This document shows, in pieces, positions 46,822 through 59,987 of a stretch of DNA of 64,000 nucleotides (positions are counted from its first letter, which is position 1; the number at the start of each line of letters is the position of its first letter). Source of the stretch: Phymorhynchus buccinoides. Lineage: Eukaryota > Mollusca > Gastropoda > Neogastropoda > Raphitomidae. The notes below the pieces were generated by a model. The model was not told the DNA's origin and did not search any database. It was given only the letters and a program-made list of their open reading frames with translations. The stretch spans positions 63,973,094-64,037,093 of the forward strand of contig CM065684.1 of NCBI GenBank assembly GCA_017654935.2, written 5' to 3'. A program made the translations under genes and the position numbers.

Positions 46822-48729
46822 GTAAGTCACTCATTTTGCTATTTAAAGAGAGATTGAACTTTTTAGCCCACCAAAGGCAAGGTAGATAGGGGCGGGGGTG
46901 GAGAGAGGGAGGGGGGAGTATGTGTTCAAGGTATTTTGGAACCTCCTACCACCCATCTAAAAAAAAGAAGAAGAAAACTGGAGGGTAGAGGGTTCCATAA
47001 CTACCATGCTGATGTTGTTGTCGTACACTGGCTAAAAGACTCCAGGGATCATCCCGGCAACAGCCGAAGCACTTGAACACTATGGTACAAATGCATCAGC
47101 TAGGGATAAGAACATTATGTGTATGACCGTTCTTTTATTACCCCACCAAGTGGGCAGCCACACTCCATCTTCGGAGGATTTGGGGGACTGATGATGTTAT
47201 GCTGGGAGCTTGTCATGGCTAAGGACAATCCCTGCATAACTATGTAGAGCATAACATTTTGATGTAGCCTTGGTGCCTTAAGAAAAAACCACAACAACTC
47301 TGTTTCAGGTAAAATTTCCGATGCTTTGTGAAGCATTGGTCTGAAACCTTGTGCATCAGGTGGGGGTTTTGAGCATCAGAGACTCACATAATTATGTGCG
47401 TTTAGTTAATAGTGGTGTTACAAAAATCAACTGCTTTGATGCGACACTCGACGAAGTGCTTTCAATAATGACTCCACCATATCACACAGCTTCAACACCA
47501 CACCACAGCTTTAGTCTATCATATGTCATAGATTGCGTTCCTGTCAAAACAATGGGAATTGATATGTTCATGGGAGCTGTCAATGGACTGACGTGGCCAC
47601 TCCCTCACAGGAGGACCTCACACACTCTGGCTCCGTGACTATTTAAAACATTATTGTTGTCAAAAGGGAGCTACTAGCTGAACAACGTTCTGTGTCAAAG
47701 AACATGCGATATTTTCATTAGGACTCATTATTTTTAATTTTCGTTTGCACATGCCTGTTTTCTCATTTCATATGCTATTGGTGAGCGTCGCCTGTCACTC
47801 TGTCACTCTAGTTGCACTCATTTGACATGCATGTCGCATGTTATGATATTTATTGTTTGACTGGGTTTTTTTTCAAGTTTGCTTTCATTGTATGATAATG
47901 TTTGCAGAAAATTATTCTCAATAAACTTTGTTAATATGTATGTATGAATATATTATGTGTGTGTGTATGTGCATCCATGTGCAATCAAAATATGTTCCAG
48001 GTCGTAGCGCCTAAACCATTGAATTGATTGTAACAAAAAAATGTTTTTGCTGTCCCATCTTCTGTGCCTTACAATGGTATTGTCCCCACGCTGCTTTTTC
48101 CAAATCCCAACTCACAGCCACACCCTGGTATGTCAAGTTGCAGAATCCAAAACCAGCAGTCCAGGGGAGCGAATCTATGTTTGGTCATTAGGCGGGAAAG
48201 AGAGAGAGGTGGGGGAACAGACAGTGATACAGACAGAGACCACTGAGACAGACAAACAGATGCACACACACAAACGTGCACCAATGCAGAGTGACATACA
48301 CAAGATTTGTGTGTGTTGACATAGACATTCTTCAGTTTTATACACAGACAGACACAGAGACAGCAGACAAAGAGGGAGGGAGGGAGGAAAATATTAAGAG
48401 AGACAGAGAAGGACAATGAGACAGAACAAGAGAGAGAGAGAGAAGGAGAGGGTTTGGGAGGGGAAGAGAAACAGACAGTGACATAAGCACATGTGTGTAA
48501 GCAGATGGGACCATACCCTTAAGCCACAGGTTTGCTATGCCCCAGACCCACTATGCTACAAGCCCGCTATAATTATGTAGCATTGATGTAGTCTGGCTTA
48601 GCAGGCCTTTGACATTGCAGGCTTCACACCCTATGCCACAAGCCCGCTATGCTACAGTTTTGCCTCTTTGGTGTAACAATCGTTGGCCCATTCTGTGTGT
48701 GTGTGTATGTGTGTGCGCGCACATATGCA

Positions 48730-48768
<39 letters not shown>

Positions 48769-49400
48769 CAAAAGCTTATGCACTCTTATTGATTCCTGAA
48801 GGGAGAGAGGACAAAGGAGAGACAGAGACACAGACAAACTTTTACAGAGATTGAGAGATAAAGGCACACACACACACACACACACAATCACACACACACA
48901 ACCTCACACGCACATATGGAAGCCCCCTCCCCCCCTACAAACATGCACACATCCACACACACATCCACACACACGAGCGCATGCATATGTGTACGCCTAC
49001 ATTATAATCAAAATACATAGTTAGATTATATAAAGTCGGTTAAAAACAAATCGCATATATGGCACACAAATGCTTAAAACAGAAATAGAATATATAAACA
49101 TGGATTGATTTAAATGATAAAAAAACGTTTAAATTGTTAAACCAGAAAGCACTTCCAATTAAAGTTCCATGCACGCACACGCACGCACACGCACACACAC
49201 ACACACACACACCCGAATCGCTGAAATTTGCAGGAAAATTGAAGGATGCCATACTTATGCTAAATTGTCAATATAAAACCAATTGGCCAAAATTTCACCG
49301 AAAAATGCCAAATTTCAACAATTTTTAATCTTTAATATCTCGGAAACAGCTGCACAAAATACATGTCAGGTCAGATCTTCAGGTCAGATCTTCAGGGCAG
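46822..49400. other. RBKS intron 2, first part: repeats, no exon found
   Basis: Contains a dispersed repeat at 47060-47345 (shared with 61760-61866, 63190-63310 and 63790-63905), GT/CA tracts (48690-48770, 48868-48900), 'gccacaagcccgctatgcta' repeated around 48520-48660, and AG-rich sequence (48180-48480). The 95-codon frame at 47351-47638 has no recognisable domain. Confidence 0.55.
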
Positions 49401-50198
49401 CCAGGCCTCGCGGCCTCTTGATGTGCCCTATCTTTTGATTGTTTGTTATTGTGGTTTTGTTCATTAATCAGATTGGCACCGCTGTGGCGCTTTTTGAACT
49501 ATCATTGTCATCTTAATCATAATTGTATTTAAGAACATTAATTTTGGGGTCACTATCTAGGAGGTTTTTGAAATGGTTAATGTTGGAAGCAAGTTTAGTT
49601 TGTGCAGGGAGATTGTTCCAGTGCTGGGTAACTCTATTAGAAAAGAAGTTTTTTCTCATATTAGTTCTACTGTATTGGGTTAGTATTTTTAGATCACTGT
49701 TACGGGTTCTCAAATCATTAGACATTTGAAACAAATGCTTGTTAGTTTTGTCAGGGTTATTAAAATTTTTATATACAGTTATCAAATCTCCCCGTACTCT
49801 TCTAAATTTTAAGGATGGTAAACTTAACTTATGAAGTCTGTCCCCGTATTCCAAATTTTGTATTGATTTTATTAATTTGGTTGCTCGCCTTTGTACCCTT
49901 TCAATTTGTGTAGATTGTCTTTTAAGAAAAGGGTTCCAAATTAGATTTCCATACTCAAGATGAGGTCTTACTAAACTTTTATATAGGTTCAAAAAAACTT
50001 CTGTATTTAATTCCATAAAACTTCTTCTAATTAAACCCAATATTCTATTCGCTTTGTTTACTGCTGTTGTAATGTGTTTATCAAATTTGAGTTTAAAATC
50101 AAATATGACTCCTAAGTCTTTTTCATCTGAACAGGTTTCCAAAACATATTTAGCTGAACCGTGGGAAATTTCATAAGTTTCATTTTGATTGTCATATG
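49400..50198 (-). pseudogene. 5'-truncated LINE family A 3' end
   Basis: A 255-codon frame on minus (its first ~30 codons come from a neighbouring repeat) reads 'SDEKDLGVIFDFKLKFDKHI', 'SLVRPHLEYGNLIWNPFLKR', 'IERVQRRATKLIKSIQNLEY', 'RRVRGDLITVYKNFNN' and 'NRVTQHWNNLPAQTKLASNI', ending in a stop near 49513. The tail has 'agaggccgcgaggcctgg'. The C-terminal half is undamaged, so this insertion is fairly young. Confidence 0.85.
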
Positions 50199-50320
50199 GG
50201 AAACAGGGCCTTATAACTCCACCGTTTCTGAACCAAATCGCTTTAAATTTGCTGTACTCAGCGTTACCATTACTTGGCATTACCGTTACTAGGCATTACT
50301 GGTACCCGGCGTTGCGCTAG
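50199..50320 (+). mobile_element. Helitron-like element, 3' end only
   Basis: Begins within 'gggaaacagggccttataac' and ends '...cggcgttgcgCTAG', followed without any spacer by the TC start of the next copy. Confidence 0.75.
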
Positions 50321-51090
50321 TCATCATATAGTAATAAGCCAAGTGTCCGTCCGTGTGTGTGTGTGTGTCTATCTGTCTGAAACACAAAACGGGCCTTATA
50401 ACTCCGCCGTTTTTCGACCGATTCGCTTCCAATTTGCTGTGAGCCCTAACGGGGCGATGGCAATGGCAACCCAGGCGGTTGTGTCATTTGCGCGATTTTG
50501 GAAATGCGCGAAACACGCATCTGACGGCCTTTCGGCGCCCGTATCTCCGGTATTTCTGGACCGATTGCCTTCAAATGTGGCAGATTTATGACCGGGGACG
50601 GTGACTATTAATGTGCCAAACCGGAAGCGAATCCATTACTTAGGCGCATAACAGCAGCATGATGCAAAACGGGCCTTATAACTCCGCCGGTTTTCAACCG
50701 AATCACGTCAAATTTGCTGTCAGGCTTGCTGTCACCGGGGTAAAGCCTGGCAGCAAATTGAAAGAAAATCGGGAGAGCACGTCTCTCTCAGAGCAGCACC
50801 AACGGGAAACGGGGCTTTATAACTCTGCCGTTTCTTAACGAAATTGCTTCAAATTTGCTGTACTCAGCGTTACCAGTACTTGGCGTTACCGTTACTAGGC
50901 GTTACCATTACTAGGGAGAGCGCATCACTCTCAGAGCAGCGTCAATGGGAAACGGGGCCTTATAACTCCACCGTTTCTTAACCAAATCGCTTCAAATTTG
51001 CTGTACTCAGCGTTACCAGTACTTGGCATTACCGTACCGTTACTAGGCGTTACCGTTACTAGGCGTTACTGGTACTCAGCGTTGCGCTAG
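50321..51090 (+). mobile_element. Non-autonomous Helitron-like element, copy 3
   Basis: Starts TCATCATATAGTAATAAGCC, includes the TG microsatellite and 'tctgaaacacaaaacgggcc', and ends 'cagcgttgcgCTAG' followed by T. Interior segments are as in copy 1. Head-to-tail with the preceding 3' end. Confidence 0.85.
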
Positions 51091-51474
51091 TGTATATCAA
51101 TTGACAATGGAGACAATGGCGATTGTAAGGCAGTTTTATTCATTCACAGATGCACAGAGAAATACATAGGCCCTTGTTATTTAAAGCATGCTACTTCATA
51201 TATAATTGGAGCAGAAACAATGATTTTTCTGTCACACATCCACGCAGTGTAGTCCACAAGATGCTTAGGATCTAATATTAGCACCCTTGCTGGCAGCAGT
51301 TATTTTGGCTCTACATGAGCAGGTTAGCTCATTGTGTGACTCCTGATTGTAAAGCGCTTAGAGCTTGGTCTGGTTTTTATGACATGCACATATAACTGTA
51401 GGTAGCAAGACATAACTGTACATTAGTTAACCAATAAAAGCTAATGTAGTTGGATTCATTAATGGTAATAGCGG

Positions 51475-52330
51475 TCTTATGACATCCAGGGGAAGATCAT
51501 TGACTGGATCAAAGACGTCCTCAGCAACAGAAGGCAGGCAGTTGTTGTCAATGGCGTCAGCTCCGCACAGATTGATGTATGCTCAAGAGTGCCTCAGGGA
51601 TCCGTTCTTGGGCCTTGCCTTTTTCTAGCCTACATTAATGATTTGCCGGAAAGATTGACATCACCAGCCCGTCTCTTTGCGGATGACACAGCAGTGTACA
51701 GAGTGGTAACGGCGCCCCAGGACCATGAACCAGGACCAAGAAAGCAGGTATGTGCTCCATGGCCACTTGCTTGAAACTATGGACTCTTCAAAATACCTAG
51801 GAGTCACCATCAGTACATACCTGTATATACTCCATCATGAACTCGTTGCCATGAAGACCATGAAAGACAAACTGACCCCGGCACCACAACGCCAGCGTCG
51901 AGCCCACACCAAGCAGCTGGCCCAGATCTACTGCCGCACACAATACAGACAGGCCAGTGTCCTGCCACGCACCATCAAGGCATGGAACAACCTCCCGGAG
52001 CAGGCTGTTGAGGCGGGGACCTTGGGCACCTTCGTGTCCTGGGTCTCCAAATCATAATAATGTACCCCACCCCACCTCTCCTTTTTTTTTCCCAATGGCG
52101 CGGCATCATGTTGGGGCCCGATTAGCGGGACCTGGCTGGCTGGGTCATTCTCTCACTTGGCGTGGCATCACGTTGGGGGCCGATCAGCGGAACCTTGGTG
52201 GCTGGGCCAGGCTTTCTGTCTTCTTCTTCTTCTACTGTCAACTTTTTTTCTTTTTTCTTCTCGGTAGTACCTCAGTGCGCATTTTCCGTAGATTCCCCTA
52301 AAGTTACAGCGACAGAATAGTCAGAAGTGA
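51475..52330 (+). pseudogene. LINE family D, partial RT and 3' end
   Basis: RT remains 'VPQGSVLGPCLFLAYINDLP' (with an Arg in place of Gly before VPQ) and 'RLFADDTAVYRVV' (51590-51710) are followed by a deletion of several hundred bases, then 'SSKYLGVTIS' and the C-terminus 'CRTQYRQASVLPRTIKAWNN' to a stop at about 52056. The UTR (to 52330) has two copies of the 'ggctggctgggtcattctct' unit and mirrors 4785-5080. Confidence 0.85.
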
Positions 52331-52680
52331 CTGTAGTCAAAGACCGTACAGGGAAAAATAAACATGCGGTCTCTTTTCCCTATATGAGTAGTGAGGACAG
52401 AAACACTGGTTATGTCCCTTTGAAACGTGACACATTTTACACATCGATAGGCCAGTTGAATTCTCCGTTCAAGTTCCAGTCCGAGTTTTTTGGTAGCCTC
52501 CACTGTGAATAGTGTACACGTCCGCACTAACGATAACTCTATCAGCCCGGTTCGCCGAGCTTTTAAGTAATCCATCTGACCCTTTTAGAATATCTTTGCT
52601 GTGGTTGCTTTACAGGAAAGAAAAAAAAAAGAAGAAGAAAGATCTACATAAGAGCTAAATAATTCATCTTTTAAAGAGAG
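52331..52680. other. Unassigned sequence between LINE copies
   Basis: No recognisable coding region. Ends in an A-rich stretch (52622-52650) just before the LINE frame at 52682. Confidence 0.5.
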
Positions 52681-52681
52681 T

Positions 52682-54182
52682 ATGTGGTGTACATTTAGAG
52701 GTGGTGGTGATGAGTCAGTGCTTGTTGGTTGTGTATATCGTAGTCCGAATTCATCACATGAGAATACCAGATTATTGTGTAATTTATTAAAATCAGAAAG
52801 TATTTCTAAATTTGATAAGGTCTGTGTTTTTGGCGATTTCAATTTTCCTAATGCAAGATGGAATGAGGTTTGGAATGCTGAGGGAAACATAACTCATGAG
52901 TTTGTAGAATGCACTAGAGATGCATTACTAATCCAGAAAGTAACACACGCAACAAGACATAGGGTAAATCAAAGACTGACAATGGACGATATAGTATTTG
53001 TTAATGAAGATAGTCTTATATCAGATATAACACATAGGGACCCCTTAGGTAAAAGTGACCATGATGTTCTATTATTTGACCTGTATGTGCCTAGAGTTAA
53101 AATAGCAACAAAAAGAAAGTATAAGTATGAATTAAACAAGGGTAACTATTCTGCAATGAGAGAAGATATAAGTAAGTTTGATCTTTCAACTTTGGATGAA
53201 CTGAATGTTGATGATAGTTGGGTTGTCATCCGCGATCTTATTAAAGTTAATATGGATAATCATATACCTACAGTGCCAACCAACACTGGGAATTCAAAGT
53301 CATCTTGGGTAAATAAAAAAGTGTTGAAAAAGGTTAAAAAGAAACATAAGCAATATTCAAAATTTCTGCAAACTATAGAAGGTCAAGCTTATATAGCATC
53401 CAAACAAAATGAAAAAATTAAAAAGGGGCCGGCCTATAAAAAATATAGAAAATCAATAAATAAATTAAATAAATCAATTAAAAAATCAAGGAAAACCTAT
53501 GAAAAGAACGTCGCAAATAATTGTAAAACCAATCCAAAGGCATTTTGGAGATATGTTAATGAAAGATCAAAAACCAATGTCGGAGTTAGTGCTCTTAAAA
53601 AAGATAATGGTGAATATGCTGTAACTGACGAGGATAAAGCTGAAACATTAAATAATTTCTTTGCTAGTGTGTTTACGGATGAGGATGTTATAAATCCACC
53701 ATTATTGTCAGATTGTGTTAATTCAGGCGGTGTTTCAATTTCAGATATAAGAGTTACTCCCCAAGCGGTTGAGAAAAAATTAAAGGAACTGGATGCCTCA
53801 AAAGCACAAGGCCCCGATGGCCCCTTATTTCTCTGGAAATGCCCCTAGCTACATTTCTGACATGCTTTCTGTCTATACTCCATCAAGGCAATTGCGGTCA
53901 TCTTCAGATTCCAAAATTCTCTGTGTTCCTAGTACACGAACAAAAATGTTTGGTGAGCGCTCCTTTTCCTTTTCGGCCCCATCAGTTTGGAACTCCTTAC
54001 CACGCGAAATCCGCCATATCCAGTCCTTGCAATGTTTCAAATCAGCTCTCAAGACCCACCTGTTCAAGCTACATCACAACCTTTAGGCCACATTACTTCT
54101 GGACTCTATTCTCACACACACACTCCCCTCCCCCCATATTAGTTTCACTGTGTGTTGACTGCAATGTGTACGTCAGCTTTGT

Positions 54183-54257
<75 letters not shown>

Positions 54258-54337
54258 GTGTGTGTGTTGATGCTTTGTTCAACTGATTGTATTTTGTATT
54301 GTGTTTTTTGGGCGGGGTGAGTGGTGGTGATGGTAAC

Positions 54338-54416
<79 letters not shown>

Positions 54417-56165
54417 CGGTACGTGCGTGTATGTGTGGGTGGGGTGTGTATGTGTATGCCTATTTGCATGTGCGTGAGCGATTATTTCGTGTTGTTGTTG
54501 AATTTGTTGCTTCTTAATTTTTGTTGTTGTTAAGCGCATAGAGCTCCACATTTGGTGGAGGAATGCGCTATATAAATGATTCACTATTATTATTATTATT
54601 ATTCCTCCTAGAGTACTAAAGGAACTGTCAAGCGAATTATCTATTCCTCTAACATTATTTAATAAATCCCTAGAATCTGGAGTAATTCCTACTGATTGGA
54701 AAAAAGCTTATGTTACAGCCATTTTTAAGAAGGGCTCCAGGTCTGAGCCAGCTAATTATAGACCGGTAAGCTTAACATGTATTTTATGTAAAGTTTTAGA
54801 ATCTTTTATTAGAAATGCAATTATAGCCCATATGAATGATAATAAACTATATGCCACATGTCAACATGGATTTAGACTCAAAAGATCTTGCATGACTCAG
54901 CTTATGGAGGTTATGGAGGAAATTACTGACTTATTAGATGATGGTTATCCAATAGATATTATTTATTTAGATTTCAGAAAAGCTTTTGACAGTGTTCCAC
55001 ATAATAGACTCCTAATGAAAATCAGATCTTATGGGATTGTTGGGAATATACATGGATGGATAAAAGATTTCTTAACTGACAGGTCTCAAAAGGTTTGAGT
55101 TGGTGAGAAATACTCATCAGACGCTAAAGTACTGAGTGGAATCCCTCAGGGGAGCATACTAGGATCTCTTTTATTTACTATTTTTTTTAATTAATGACTT
55201 GCCAGAGTGTGTGGAATCATCATGCAAAATATTTGCTGATGACACAAAGATTTTCAATAAATCAGTTAATAGTTATTTACTTCAAAGGGATTTAACTAAT
55301 CTACAAGAATGGAGTGATAAATGGAATCTGTATTTTAATACTGATAAATGTAAGGTTATGCATGCTGGAAAAAATAATCCCCATATTGAATATACCATGA
55401 CCAAGAACAATGTATCATACTCTGTGACAACATGTGAAGATGAAAAGGACCTTGGAGTGACTTTTGACAAAGATTTTTCTTTTGACACACATTCAAAATT
55501 GTATTAATAAGGCTAATAAAATGATTGGTCTAATCAAAAGAACATTTATAAGTATGAACTGTGATATTTTCAATAAATTATATAAAGCATTAGTAAGGCC
55601 ACATTTAGAGTATGGCAATATTATTTGGTTCCCAAGATTTAAGTACCAGTCAAAATCAATAGAAAAAGTTCAACGCAGAGCTACTAAACTTGTAAAGCAG
55701 TGTAAAAATATGTCTTATGAAAATAGACTTTTGTATCTCAATTTGTTTTCATTAAAGGGAAGAAGAATTAGGGGGGATCTTATTGAAACTTACAAATTAT
55801 TTAATGGCCATATTGATTTGTCATGGTATACATTTTTTGAATCACCACAGTATAATCTAACAAGAAATTCTGATGGGAAGATATTTATCAAAAGGTGTAA
55901 TACTAATATTAGAATTTTTTTTTTCAGTAACAGAGTTGCTAACATGTGGAATGAATTTCCTTTTGAGTTAAAATGTGCACCAAATACTAACATCTTCAAA
56001 GGTCGTCTTGATGAATTTCCAAAGTTTATTAGTATGATTTAGAAGCTTTGATTAATTTATTTTATAGGAAATTTTTTTAGCCGTATAAACCTTGACCTAT
56101 ATAATACCTGCCAAAGTTTAAAACGATGGGACTCCTAAAAAGCCTCACGGCTTGTTCTGTCCCTA
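52682..56165 (+). pseudogene. LINE family A copy with endonuclease and RT, split by a nested LINE
   Basis: The open frame 52682-53818 starts inside the APE-type endonuclease ('VYRSPNSSHENTRLL', 'VCVFGDFNFPNARWNEV', 'LGKSDHDVLLFDLYV') and runs through the linker to 'KAQGPDG'. It resumes at 54604 with 'PPRVLKELSSELSIPL', then 'NYRPVSLTCILCKVLES', 'DIIYLDFRKAFDSVPHNRLL', 'GIPQGSILGSLLFTIF', 'KIFADDTKIFN', 'DEKDLGVTFDKDFSFD' and the C-terminus to 56042. Stops at 55097 and 55190 and a frameshift near 55495 break the RT. The tail (56043-56165) ends in 'gttctgtccctaactactac' and the CTA repeat. Confidence 0.85.
53819..54603 (+). pseudogene. I/Nimb-type LINE 3' end nested inside the family A copy
   Basis: 'NAPSYISDMLSVYTPSRQLR', 'TRTKMFGERSFSFSAPSVWN', 'SLPREIRHIQSLQCFKSALK' and 'THLFKLHHNL' then a stop at about 54084. 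The tail has (AG)n (54186-54254), (GT)n (54338-54411) and 'gcgcatagagctccacattt'...'aatgcgctatataaatgatt' plus ATT units. Same clade as 45223-45878, but coding undamaged over about 80 codons. Confidence 0.85.

Positions 56166-56233
<68 letters not shown>
56166..56233. repeat. (CTA)n microsatellite at a LINE-LINE junction
   Basis: About 22 CTA units that end the tail of one family A LINE and directly precede the next. It is translated as poly-Tyr in the following open frame. Confidence 0.95.
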
Positions 56234-59105
56234 GTTCAATATGTCCTTCAAGGCTTTAATTCTATTACTATAAATGAAGGAAGAGGTGTATGCTTGTTTG
56301 TCAGGGAAGACTTATATATTGTGCGACTTGACAAGTTTGAGAAGATATTCTCTCCATGTATTGTATGCAAGATTGTCTTGCCAAATAAAGAATCCTTCAT
56401 CTGTATTGTTGCCTACAGATCCCCTAACAGTTCATATCAAGAGAGTTTAAACTTAAATAAGCTTATTGATTCTGTTTTTACTGAATATGACTCACACCGT
56501 GTTCTTCTGATGGGAGACTTTAATTTCCCAGAGATTAATTGGGAAGAGGAAATTGGAAACAGTGACCAGCATCACCCATCCAGTAATTTTTTAGAAACAG
56601 TCCAACAGCATTACTTGTTTCAAAAAGTAACAGAACCTACTCATTATAGAGTTTTACAACAGGCTAATATATTAGACCTTATTTTAACTAATCATGAAGA
56701 CTTTGTTTCAGAGGTGGAGTACCTTCCTCCACTCGGTAAGAGCCATCACTGTGTTTTATTTTTTACATTGGGAATTACTAAGACCTATCAGTCAGTACCA
56801 GGTGCTTCTAAATATTTAGTAGGCAAGGGAAACTATGACGATATGAGAAAATTTGTGTGTTCAGTCGACTGGACGGGGGTTGCAAATGATGATAAATCTA
56901 TTGATGATTGTTGGAGTAACATTAGTCATGTGTTAACAGAAGCCTGTGATAAATTTGTCCCAAGAGTCAAAATATCTCCTACCCATACACATACTAATAA
57001 AAAAGACCCCATTCCATCATCACTTCTTGATATGATTAGAAAGAAGAGAAAAGCTTTTAAAACATATAAGAAATATAGAACTATTGAAAATTATAAAACA
57101 TATGCCAGAGCAAGAAATCAAGTAAAAGGGGCATTTAGAAAGCATATTAAAGACAAAGAACGCCAACTAGCTAATCAAGCTAAACATAATCCAAAGGCAT
57201 TTTATCGTTATGTTTCAAATAAAACTAAACCTAGAGACAAAATAGTTAGACTTAAAAAAGAAGATGGCACTTATACTGAGTGTGACAGAGATAAGGCTGA
57301 AGTTTTAAATGTATTTTTTAGTAATGTTTTTACCCGAGAAACTGATAGTTCATTACCTAACTTTGACACTAAATGTAGCTCTGTTATTGATTCAGTAACT
57401 GTGAGTCAAGATCAAATGCAAAAAGCACTTGAGGGTTTGAAGGTTGACAAGTCCCCTGGGCCTGATGAAATTCATCCCAGAATAATTAAAGAATTAGCAT
57501 CTGAACTAGCCTTACCTTTTACCTATTTGTTCAATAGGACTATTAAAGAGGGTACATTGCCAGCAAGATGGAAGGAGGCAGAGGTTAAACCAATTTTTAA
57601 AAAAGGAGACAAAAGTTTTGCGGGCAACTATCGTCCAGTGAGTTTGACGTCAATTGTTTGTAAAGTTTTTGAAGGATTTATTCGTGACGCCTTATGTGAA
57701 CATTTGACAAAAAATAATCTGCTTTCAAAAGACCAGTTTGGTTTTACTAAAGGTCGCTCATGTGTCACACAGTTGTTAGTGACGATTAATGATTGGATGT
57801 CCTCGCTGGATGATGGTGTGCCCGTTGATGCTGTTTATTTAGATCTATGCAAAGCTTTTGACACTGTGCCACATCAGAGACTTGTACATAAACTAAGAGG
57901 TTATGGTGTGAATGGCAACCTGTTGTCTTGGATAGAAGATTTTCTACATGGACGTACTCAGTATGTCAATGTTAATAATTCTTGTTCGGATAAAATACAA
58001 GTTACAAGTGGAGTTCCCCAGGGAAGTGTCCTTGGCCCTACCCTTTTTATTTATTATATAAATGACTTGCCAGAGAAGGTTGAATGTGAAGTTAAAATAT
58101 TTGCAGATGATACAAAAGCCTATTCCACAGTAAATGATAATATGGAATCAAAAGAAAAAATTCAGAAGTGTATTGACTCTTTGGTTGGTTGGTCAGAGGA
58201 GTGGCTGATGAATTTTAATAGTCAAAAATGCAAGGTGATGCATCTTGGAAAAAAGAACCCAATGCATGAGTATTTTATGAATGATGGTGGTGTCAGAAGG
58301 GTTCTTGTGAGCACAAATGCGGAGAAAGATCTTGGTGTTATAGTTGATCCATTACTATCTTTTGAACCACACATCAACGATACTGTTAAAAAGGCAAACC
58401 GTACTGCTGGTCTACTAATCAGAACAATAACTAATAAATCAAAGGAAATTATGCTACTTCTTTATAAAACATTAGTACGCCACTTATTAGAGTATGGAAA
58501 TCCTGTCTGGTGTCCCTTTTTGAGAAAACATGTTGATCATTTAGAAGGTGTCCAAAGGAGATTTACGAAAACAATTATTGGAACCAGAGATATGGACTAT
58601 GAGGACAGACTAAAGTATTTGGGAATACCTAGTTTGGAATACAGACGTCTAAGAGGCGATTTGATCGAGGTGTATAAAATTCTTAATAAGTTTTATGATC
58701 CTAACACAACTAAAACTTTACTAACTTTAACTGACGAGGAGAGAACACGAGGGCATGATTTCAAACTAACAAAAAAACTAAATAACAGTCGTTCAGCTCA
58801 AAACTTTTTTACTAACAGAGTAATAACTGCATGGAACAATCTTTCTAATGAAACTGTGAATGCATCATCACTAAATATGTTCAAAAATCTTATTGACAAA
58901 AAATTTAATACTATTATGTACTCCACAAATTTGGAGAAATAAAAAACAAAACAAAAAAAAACAAATACACAATAGCCGTAGTAATTCACGGGCAAAAAAA
59001 AAGAAAAAGAAAATATAAATTTATTTATATTTGAGAAAAATATCTAGAGGGCAAAAGGCTTCATAAGCCTACAGAGCCTAAACTGATATGATATGATACT
59101 ACTAC
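56234..59105 (+). mobile_element. LINE family A, long ORF2 (endonuclease and reverse transcriptase)
   Basis: A 938-codon open frame (56126-58942) is the longest in the window. Its first ~36 residues are tail sequence and poly-Tyr of the neighbour, so the true element starts 5'-truncated after the CTA repeat. APE endonuclease: 'VAYRSPNSS', GDFNFPE (about 130), and 'LGKSHHCVLFF' (about 203-213), where His replaces the catalytic Asp of SDH. RT: 'NYRPVSLTSIVCKVFE', 'AVYLDLCKAFDTVPHQRLV', 'SGVPQGSVLGPTLFIYYIND', FADD (about 658-661), 'AEKDLGVIVDPLLSFEPHIN'. C-terminus: 'RRLRGDLIEVYKILNKFYDP', 'NFFTNRVITAWNNL'. CR1/Jockey-group type. The N-terminal part of the endonuclease is missing, so mobility is unlikely despite the open frame. 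Confidence 0.9.
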
Positions 59106-59985
59106 CAAAGACTGTACAGTATCTTTGCTACTACTAAGATAGGGTTACGTCACAAAGGGGCGTTTCTCACAGAAACCACCACCTGCAAAGGTGTTTCCCA
59201 TCATTTTATGATAGGGGAGGGTCTGACGTAAATGTGTGCCAAAGGGCATGCTTTAAACCTAATTTGCAATTTACCTCACATATTATTCCATTCACAGACG
59301 GACTATTGTCTGCGATTGGTCATTGACTGCCTACTAATTTACTGCTGCTTGCTGATTTTAGTCACATGGGTAGGCTACCTTCTTTCTCTGGGATCAGGGG
59401 GCCATGCAACACGATTTCAGTTAATACTTATAACAGAGTGAATGAAAAGTATTTTTAAAAATGCTTGGAAAGGCCACAGTTGTTTTAATCTACCGTGAAC
59501 TCCGAAGGTAAGACGTACAAAAGTAATTAAGACCCGTGAATTTTCGTTTTGTCGTTCCTGCTGGCCGCACGCCAAAGTTCGATAGATCTTGATCTTAGCA
59601 TAGTAGGTACGTGAACAAATTTTTTTAAATTTTTTTTAAATGAAATAATTGGCACTACAAGAAAGAGCAACTAACTATTAAGATCTTCAGCAAAAATCAA
59701 ATCATTAAGACCACCGAAAGATATATTTTTTTTTTTAGCATATGACTAGGAAATCTGTGATCAAATTCTTCTGTTTTTTAACATTTTGAGTTTTTTTAAT
59801 TTTTATGTGAACAGAAAATGCATATATTGCACATCAATGGAAAGCTGTGACTTGGCAGAAGATATTTAAAATGTTTCCACTTAGATAAAACATTTTTATA
59901 TTTGTCTAAAGTTAGTTTAACGATTGTTAACTGGACCATGCCCTTCATTGCTCAGCCTATTGAGAAGAAATGTAAAGGTAAAGTT
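59106..59985. other. Unassigned sequence
   Basis: AT-rich; nothing recognised apart from short poly-T runs. Confidence 0.5.
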
Positions 59986-59987
59986 GT

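Noticed and set aside
47351..47638. 95-codon frame, possible small gene or RBKS exon
   Set aside because: No PfkB similarity, no fitting splice sites in phase, no recognised domain.
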